64,000 nucleotides of DNA, taken from assembly GCF_013141775.1 (NCBI RefSeq), contig NZ_WHOB01000062.1, positions 62,001 to 126,000 of the forward strand, written 5' to 3'. The position numbers were made by a program, and so were the translations under genes. Positions 58,427 to 64,000 of this stretch are shown here, piece after piece. The notes under the pieces were generated by a model. The model ran no database searches, had not been told where the DNA came from, and saw nothing but the letters and a program-made list of their open reading frames with translations. The stretch comes from Paenibacillus phytohabitans (GTDB taxonomy: Bacteria; Bacillota; Bacilli; Paenibacillales; Paenibacillaceae). How positions within the stretch are numbered: position 1 is the stretch's first letter; the number at the start of each line of letters is the position of its first letter.

Positions 58427-60415
58427 CTACAACGCAATAAGTCTGTAGCCGTAAGCACCGACCGTCAGCGGACCGGCTGGCACGTGCTCACCGCTCAGCA
58501 CATCCTGTCCGCCCCGCGGCAGGGTTACACTGCCTCCGAGTCCGTCCATATTCACGATCGTCCATAGTTCACCGGACGCTCCGTGTCTTGGACAGACGAC
58601 CGTGCCCTGGGTGACATCGCTCCGCAGAGTCACACCGGCCCGGGCTGCATAATGATCGATCAGCGCGCACAGCAGCTTGTCCCCCGCTTCTCCGGAGGGC
58701 AGGGAGCCGAGCATTACGATGGCTCCGCGGCCATAGGGCTGCTCGGTCAGGAAGGCCAGGCCCGGCGTCCGGCCTGCCGTGATCCTGCCGGTCACGGTTG
58801 CACCGCCCGGCAGCGGCTCGAACACCGCGCTCCACAGGGACAACGGTGCGGAGAGGCCGAAGGCCTCGCCAATGCTGCCCGTTCCCTCCATCGGGTAGAC
58901 ATATCTGGTGATTACCCCGGCGATGCGCTCCAACCCGCCCAGTGCAGCATCGGTATGCAGGGTATGGTCGGCCGTGCGGCCTCCGCTCAGCGGACCGGCG
59001 ATCCAGATGCCGCCAGCCTCAGCAAAGCTGAGAGCCTTCTGGATATATTCCGGCGACAGATAATGCACAAAAGGGGTGAACAGCAGCTTGTAGCCGCTAA
59101 GCTCTCCGCCTTCGGGCAGCAGGTCACGGTGTATGCCCATATCGAGTATCCGCTTGTAGAAGTCCCCCAGCAGGGAGCGGTAGCTCAGCTTCCGGTGCGG
59201 CTCCGTCGCCAGGTACGCCTTGGTCCGGTCTGAATAGGTGATGGCGACCTCAGCCTGCGCCGGCCGGGTAGCCAGCAGGTGCGGCTCGATCAGCAGGCGC
59301 GCTGCGGAGGCTTCCCGCACATTGTCATAGCCGAGCGCAGGCTTGCCCCAGGCGCTGATGATGGAGCTGTGCGTCTGCTCGCTGCCGGTGCGCTGCTGCC
59401 GCCACAGCCAATAGCAGAAGGCTCCTGCCCCCAACGCATAGGCAGACACAGCTTCAGCGGTGAGATAGCCGTCCGGATGGGGTTCGCCGTAGCTCATGAG
59501 CGAACCGGCATAGGCCGGACTGGTCTCCAGCAGCCAGAAGTCCCGCTCTGGCTTGATATTACGCCACAGATCACAGTTCAGCAGATAGGCATGCTTATTG
59601 GCCTGTGAGGCGTAAGTGTCGTACGAGGCGAAATCGAGCTCCCGGAACAGCTGTTCATTGTCCACATGGAAAGCGACGCTGCTGTTATGGGTTATGGGAG
59701 CTGGCGAATAGCGGCGGAGAATCGCTGCCTGTTCAGCTGCGAATCCGGCGGTTGTCTCCATCTGGAACAGGCGGTACAGGGTTACAAGAGATGAGTTATG
59801 CAGGAAGGGAGTAGCCACCGGCTGCGGCACCTGAACGAATTGCTGATAGGTCTGGCTCCAGACTCCCGTTCCCCAGGCTTCGTTCAGCTTCCCGATATTG
59901 CCGTAGCGGCTCTCCAGCCACTCATGCCATAGGGACTTGCAGGTCCCGCACATGCATTCTGAGACATGTGCCTTGAGTTCATTATCGAGCTGCCAGGCGA
60001 CTAGACCCGGCAGCTGCCCCAGCTCTTTTGCCAGCTGTTCAGTGATTATCGCAGCCCGCTGCCGGAAATAAGGGTGATTCGTGCAGACATGCTGCCTGGA
60101 CCCGTGGCCCATAACCGCCCCGTCCGCCCTGATGATCAGGCGTTCCGGGTGCCCGTGTGTCAGCCAGACCGGCGGAGTGGCCGTCGGGGTGCACATTATG
60201 GTGTCGATGCCGTAGGCATGCAGCTGCCGGATCTGCTCAGCGAATGGCCGGATATCAATGGAGCCTTCCTCCGGCTCCAGCTCCGACCAGATGAACTCAC
60301 CCATCCGGACGAGATTGATGCCGGTTTCCTTCATAAGCTGAAGGTCATGCTTCCGTTCAGCTTCCCCCCAGAGCTCGGGGTACCATGCAGCGCCGTAATA
60401 TAGCTTATGATTCAC
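58427..60415 (-). CDS. GH42 beta-galactosidase
   Basis: Enzyme of 662 residues, standard for GH42. It opens with LYYGAAWYPELW; the acid/base Glu is in AWQLDNELKAH (Asn-Glu) near residue 145 and the nucleophile Glu is in FWLLETSPA near residue 300. The Cys cluster SECMCGTCK is a zinc site typical of the family. Substrates are beta-galactosides, often galactan oligosaccharides. No signal peptide; GTG start follows GGGAGG. It is divergent from a sugar importer 244 bases away, so imported galacto-oligosaccharides are the likely substrate (inference). Confidence 0.95.
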   Translation of the reverse strand: MNHKLYYGAAWYPELWGEAERKHDLQLMKETGINLVRMGEFIWSELEPEEGSIDIRPFAEQIRQLHAYGIDTIMCTPTATPPVWLTHGHPERLIIRADGAVMGHGSRQHVCTNHPYFRQRAAIITEQLAKELGQLPGLVAWQLDNELKAHVSECMCGTCKSLWHEWLESRYGNIGKLNEAWGTGVWSQTYQQFVQVPQPVATPFLHNSSLVTLYRLFQMETTAGFAAEQAAILRRYSPAPITHNSSVAFHVDNEQLFRELDFASYDTYASQANKHAYLLNCDLWRNIKPERDFWLLETSPAYAGSLMSYGEPHPDGYLTAEAVSAYALGAGAFCYWLWRQQRTGSEQTHSSIISAWGKPALGYDNVREASAARLLIEPHLLATRPAQAEVAITYSDRTKAYLATEPHRKLSYRSLLGDFYKRILDMGIHRDLLPEGGELSGYKLLFTPFVHYLSPEYIQKALSFAEAGGIWIAGPLSGGRTADHTLHTDAALGGLERIAGVITRYVYPMEGTGSIGEAFGLSAPLSLWSAVFEPLPGGATVTGRITAGRTPGLAFLTEQPYGRGAIVMLGSLPSGEAGDKLLCALIDHYAARAGVTLRSDVTQGTVVCPRHGASGELWTIVNMDGLGGSVTLPRGGQDVLSGEHVPAGPLTVGAYGYRLIAL

Positions 60416-60493
60416 TTGCTTTACCTCCCGGGGAGCCCATTATGAGCGTTTTGGTCTCCCGGCATCATAGTTGCCCACTGTGCAGCAGGCAAT

Positions 60494-60523
60494 AGTAAAG
60501 TTTTGCCGGCTTTGCACTTTATT
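60494..60523. promoter_or_regulatory. Candidate operator in the GH42-importer divergent region
   Basis: Near-palindrome AGTAAAGT (60494-60501) and ACTTTATT (60516-60523) with a 14-base centre rich in GC (TTTGCCGGCTTTGC). It lies midway between the two divergent genes, where a shared regulator would bind. No regulator gene is in this part of the window. Confidence 0.35.
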
Positions 60524-60659
60524 GTAGCGGGGCGGATCAGGGCAGGACAGGCCCCTGTCCAAAAAGTCCGATTGCCGGAAAAATCCGCTGAAACCATAAT
60601 AGGAAGCGCAGCCAAGGCACGGCAGTGCAAGGCTGCTTATCTATATGGAGGTGAATGTA

Positions 60660-61628
60660 ATGAAGCAAGGAGCGGCAATAGGGACAGCAGATATACATGC
60701 TGCTGCAACCTACCGCAGCAGGCGGGAGCTGCGCTTCAGACGTCTGAAGCGGGACAAATGGCTCTACATCCTGCTGACCCCGGGACTCCTGTATTTTCTC
60801 GTATTTAAATATGTACCCATGTGGGGAGTGCTGCTCGCGTTTAAAGATTATCAGCCCTTTCTGGGCTTCTGGAAAAGCGATTGGGCCGGTCTTGAGCATT
60901 TCCGCACGTTCTTCCAGAATCCTGACTTCTTCATGCTGCTGCGCAATACACTCGTGTTGTCGCTGTATAATCTGGTGTTCTTTTTTCCGGCCCCGATCAT
61001 ACTTGCCCTGCTGCTGAATGAAGTCCGGCTGTCCTTCTATAAAAGGACGATTCAGACGATGATTTATGTACCGCATTTCATATCCATGGTCATCGTCGCC
61101 AGTATATCGTATGTGTTCCTGACTACACAGGGCGGCGCTGTCAACGAATTCCTGTACTCCGTGACCGGGAGCAAGATCGATTTCCTGGCCAGCCCCGACT
61201 GGTTCCGCCCGCTGATCATCCTGCAGACCATCTGGAAGGAATGCGGCTGGGGGACGATTATCTTCCTGGCGGCGCTGGCCGGTGTTGATGTTGAGCAATA
61301 TGAAGCAGCCGTAGTGGACGGGGCCAGCCGCTGGCGCCAGACCTGGCATATTACGCTGCCGGCGATCCGCAGCACCATTGTCATTCTGCTGATTCTGCGG
61401 ATGGGAACCATTCTGGATAATGGGTTTGAGCAGATTTATCTGATGATGAATGCGCTGAACCGTGAGGTGGCCGAGGTGTTTGATACCTACGTATATGCAC
61501 TTGGGATCACACAGGGGGCGTTCAGCTACAGCACCGCAGTCGGACTGTTCAAATCGGTGATCGGGGTTGTACTGGTGCTCGGCACCAACTGGCTCGCCAA
61601 GAAATCGGGCGAATCGGGACTTTATTGA
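60660..61628 (+). CDS. Sugar ABC transporter permease, LplB type
   Basis: Membrane permease of 322 residues, with a long basic start (RSRRELRFRRLKRDK) and about six helices. YILLTPGLLYFLVFKYVPMWG in pieces near residue 40 and the EAA loop EQYEAAVVDGASRWRQTWHITLP near residue 217-239 identify it. The ATG at 60660 lies 6 bases after GGAGGTG; the ATG at 60645 overlaps the site. It is followed 16 bases later by its partner permease. Confidence 0.95.
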   Translation: MKQGAAIGTADIHAAATYRSRRELRFRRLKRDKWLYILLTPGLLYFLVFKYVPMWGVLLAFKDYQPFLGFWKSDWAGLEHFRTFFQNPDFFMLLRNTLVLSLYNLVFFFPAPIILALLLNEVRLSFYKRTIQTMIYVPHFISMVIVASISYVFLTTQGGAVNEFLYSVTGSKIDFLASPDWFRPLIILQTIWKECGWGTIIFLAALAGVDVEQYEAAVVDGASRWRQTWHITLPAIRSTIVILLILRMGTILDNGFEQIYLMMNALNREVAEVFDTYVYALGITQGAFSYSTAVGLFKSVIGVVLVLGTNWLAKKSGESGLY

Positions 61629-61644
61629 GAGGGAGGCTGTGTGC

Positions 61645-62529
61645 GTGGCTAAACATTATAAGAGCCCCGGAGAGATTACGTTTGACGTATTTAATTATTT
61701 TGTATTGGGAGTTATCGGAATCGCCGCAATCCTGCCATTTCTGTTTGTGGTCTCCGGTTCGTTCGCAACCGAGGCGGAAATTACGAAACGCGCTGTCTTT
61801 CTGATTCCAACTACCATCTCGTTTGATGCCTACCGGTTCATTTTCTCCACGGATACCATTGTAAGAAGTATCGGGGTATCGCTGTATGTGACGGTGATCG
61901 GTACGGCGGTCAATCTGTTTTTCACAGTAAGCATGGCGTATCCGATGGCCAAACGTTATCTGATGGGCCGGAATGTAATCCTCAATCTGGTTATTTTCAC
62001 CATGCTGTTCGGGGGCGGGATGATTCCCACCTATCTGGTGATCCGCGAGCTGCAGCTGCTGGATACGCTGAATGCGTTAATTCTTCCGGGTGCGATCAGC
62101 GCCTTCAATCTGATTATCGTCAAAAACTTCTTCCAGGAGCTTCCGGTCGAGATTGAGGAGGCGGCCCGCATCGACGGCTGTACCGAGCTGGGGCTGCTGT
62201 GGAAAATCGTACTGCCGCTCTCCAAGCCAGTGCTGGCGACGTTCACTCTCTTTTATGCGGTCGGGCACTGGAATAACTTCTTCTCGGCGCTGCTCTACAT
62301 TAATGATCCGTCCAAGTGGCCGCTGCAGGTGATGCTGCGCCAGATCGTTATGCTGTCCCAGTCGGCAGCTGGTGATCTCAGCTCGATGGACCCGAATTTC
62401 GTACAGCCGCCTGAGCAGTCGATCAAAATGGCAGTTATCGTGGTCGGCACACTGCCGATTATGTGCGTCTATCCGTTTCTGCAAAAACACTTTGCCAAAG
62501 GGGTGATGCTCGGTTCGGTTAAAGGGTAA
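61645..62529 (+). CDS. Sugar ABC transporter permease, YtcP type
   Basis: Membrane permease of 294 residues. The GTG at 61645 (MAKHYKSPGEITFD) is 8 bases after GGGAGG; an upstream frame reaching back to 61567 runs inside the previous gene and is rejected. It has the usual EAA loop EIEEAARIDGCTELGLLWKIV and ends KGVMLGSVKG. Partner of the upstream permease and the binding protein that follows 34 bases later. Confidence 0.95.
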   Translation: MAKHYKSPGEITFDVFNYFVLGVIGIAAILPFLFVVSGSFATEAEITKRAVFLIPTTISFDAYRFIFSTDTIVRSIGVSLYVTVIGTAVNLFFTVSMAYPMAKRYLMGRNVILNLVIFTMLFGGGMIPTYLVIRELQLLDTLNALILPGAISAFNLIIVKNFFQELPVEIEEAARIDGCTELGLLWKIVLPLSKPVLATFTLFYAVGHWNNFFSALLYINDPSKWPLQVMLRQIVMLSQSAAGDLSSMDPNFVQPPEQSIKMAVIVVGTLPIMCVYPFLQKHFAKGVMLGSVKG

Positions 62530-62563
62530 CAGGGTATGCCAACATACAAAGGGAGGCTAAGTA

Positions 62564-64000
62564 ATGAAGATTGCGCGTAAAGAAGGTTCCATACATTTGA
62601 AACGATGGTTGTTTATGTTACTAGCTGCTATTATGATTTTAAGTGTGTTCACCGGCTGTGCCGGCAATAAGGAGAATAATGCTGCAGGGCAGAAGGAGTC
62701 TGCCTCAAGTGAAGGGAATGCGCCTGGCGGAACTGAAGCTGCAGAACCGCTGGATCTGACGCTGATGCTGCCGATTTTCAAAACAAATTATCCGAAGGAC
62801 GGCAGTCCGGTTGCTGCCAAGCTGGAGGAGCTGACGAACACCAAGATCCATTTCGAATGGGTGCCGAACGCTTCCTATGCCGACAAATTCAATATCACGC
62901 TGGCTTCCGGCAAGCTGCCTGACATTATCTATGTAGGCGATGTCAAAGCCTCGAGTTTCGTGAATGCGGCAAGATCGGGCGCTTTCTGGGAGGTAGGTCC
63001 GTACCTGAAGGATTATCCGAATCTGAGCGGAGCGAAGGAAGTCATTCTGAGCAACTCAGCCATCGACGGCAAGAACTATGGAATCTACAGAGGACGGGCG
63101 CTGGGCCGCAACGGCGTGGTTTACCGCAAGGACTGGCTGGAGAAGCTGGGGCTTGAAGCTCCGCAGACCGTGGATGATTTCTACAATATGCTAAAAGCGT
63201 TCAAAGAACAGGACCCTGACGGCAACGGTCAGGCGGATACCTACGGCATGGTGCTGGTGAAGTGGACCGGCGGATGGGCCAGCGGCTTCGATACAATCAA
63301 GCTGTGGTTCGGTTCCCCGAACAAATGGGGCGTACAGGATGGCAAGCTGGTTCCTGAGCATGAATATCCGCAGTACTTGGAAGCGCTTAAGTTCATGAAA
63401 AAGCTGTATGATGAGCAGCTGATCAACTCCGACTTCGCGGTGATGGACAGCTCCAAGTGGAATGATCCGGTGGTCAACAACAAGGCCGGTGTCATTGTCG
63501 ATGTGGTGGACAACGGGGCACGGCTCGATGACAAGATTCATGCTGCACTCCAGAAGGAAGGCAAGGATGAGCCTGACCGTCATTATATGGATGTCATCGG
63601 CGGGGTGACAGGAACGGACGGAGCACTGCATACCCTTCCGACTTCCGGTTTCTCCGGCATGCTGGCTATACCGAAGTCGTCGGTCAAGACTGAAGCAGAG
63701 CTTAAGCAGGTGCTGACCTTCCTGGACCGGCTCAACGAAGAGGATCTGCAGACGATGCTGAACTACGGAATTGAAGGTGTCCATTATAATCTGGTGGACG
63801 GATATATTGAACGCTCAGGGGATACGGTTCTGCTGGAATCGGAAGTGGAAGGTCTCAACCAGATGCTGCCGTTCATTCCGGAGGACAAGGCGAAGCTGGT
63901 GAAGCAGACTGCCCTGCGGTTGAAGCAGACAGAGGTACAGAAGGCTAATGAAGCGACGATTGTGACCAATCCTGCCGAAGCGCTGATCTCTGCAGTATAT
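62564..64000 (+). CDS. Extracellular solute-binding lipoprotein (cut by window end)
   Basis: The frame starts at ATG 62564 after GGGAGGC and stays open through the last base, 479 codons, so the 3' end is outside the window. Signal sequence with lipobox VFTGC (Cys near residue 31), an N/E/S-rich tether, then a CUT1 binding fold: LPDIIYVGD, LEKLGLEAPQTVDDFYNMLKAF and a calcium-loop-like DPDGNGQAD near residue 220, the same feature as in the protein at 1269. It completes the third importer, probably for beta-galactosides given the divergent GH42 gene. Confidence 0.93.
   Translation, partial: MKIARKEGSIHLKRWLFMLLAAIMILSVFTGCAGNKENNAAGQKESASSEGNAPGGTEAAEPLDLTLMLPIFKTNYPKDGSPVAAKLEELTNTKIHFEWVPNASYADKFNITLASGKLPDIIYVGDVKASSFVNAARSGAFWEVGPYLKDYPNLSGAKEVILSNSAIDGKNYGIYRGRALGRNGVVYRKDWLEKLGLEAPQTVDDFYNMLKAFKEQDPDGNGQADTYGMVLVKWTGGWASGFDTIKLWFGSPNKWGVQDGKLVPEHEYPQYLEALKFMKKLYDEQLINSDFAVMDSSKWNDPVVNNKAGVIVDVVDNGARLDDKIHAALQKEGKDEPDRHYMDVIGGVTGTDGALHTLPTSGFSGMLAIPKSSVKTEAELKQVLTFLDRLNEEDLQTMLNYGIEGVHYNLVDGYIERSGDTVLLESEVEGLNQMLPFIPEDKAKLVKQTALRLKQTEVQKANEATIVTNPAEALISAVY

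Overview
The window looks like chromosomal DNA from a Paenibacillus-type Firmicute. It has a moderately high GC content with strong GGAGG ribosome sites, GTG/TTG starts, a T-box leader, a LicT antitermination system, and three sugar importers of the ABC CUT1 subfamily (LplB-like and YtcP-like permeases plus a large lipoprotein, with no local ATPase). No rRNA, tRNA, CRISPR array or insertion sequence was seen. Genus assignment is by gene content and style only.

Layout. 0-12 kb: a sugar importer (first permease cut by the window edge) followed by an SGNH hydrolase, a GH110-like alpha-galactosidase, a GH95 alpha-fucosidase and a convergent GH95-like enzyme, which together look like a locus for fucosylated, alpha-galactosylated glycans. 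12-22 kb: a DsbA-like protein, an AraC regulator, an alkaline-phosphatase-superfamily protein with a thioredoxin, a LysR regulator, a paired SMR exporter, and a TauABC/SsuABC-like importer behind an attenuator-like leader. 22-28 kb: a truncated Nudix gene, a GNAT acetyltransferase, an amidase, and an AraC regulator divergent from an SDR plus aldo/keto reductase pair. 29-38 kb: a second sugar importer with a GH88 unsaturated uronyl hydrolase, a membrane-bound AraC sensor and a second, orphan binding protein. 38-46.8 kb: a LOG-family protein, then a compact cluster of proteases and a nuclease with no visible export signals (two S8 subtilases, Endonuclease-I-like nuclease, CYTH-like gene broken by two amber codons, DUF2278, M14 carboxypeptidase, CPBP membrane protease). 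47-52 kb: licT-bglP-6-phospho-beta-glucosidase with two RAT/terminator switches. 52-53.7 kb: T-box-controlled tyrS. 53.7-55.3 kb: gene-poor simple-sequence DNA and a perfect Fur box. 55.3-58 kb: a small coiled-coil protein and a FIST sensor paired with a soluble chemoreceptor. 58.4-64 kb: a GH42 beta-galactosidase divergent from a third sugar importer that runs off the window.

Two features stand out. One is the 38.8-46.8 kb protease/nuclease cluster containing a gene that stays in frame through two TAG codons. The other is a set of five intergenic arrays of short palindromes with different cores but nearly the same period of about 50-52 bp (near 9.0, 23.3, 28.7, 54.6 and 58.2 kb). Several genes also carry in-frame low-complexity expansions, and the 50-55 kb intergenic regions are full of simple repeats.
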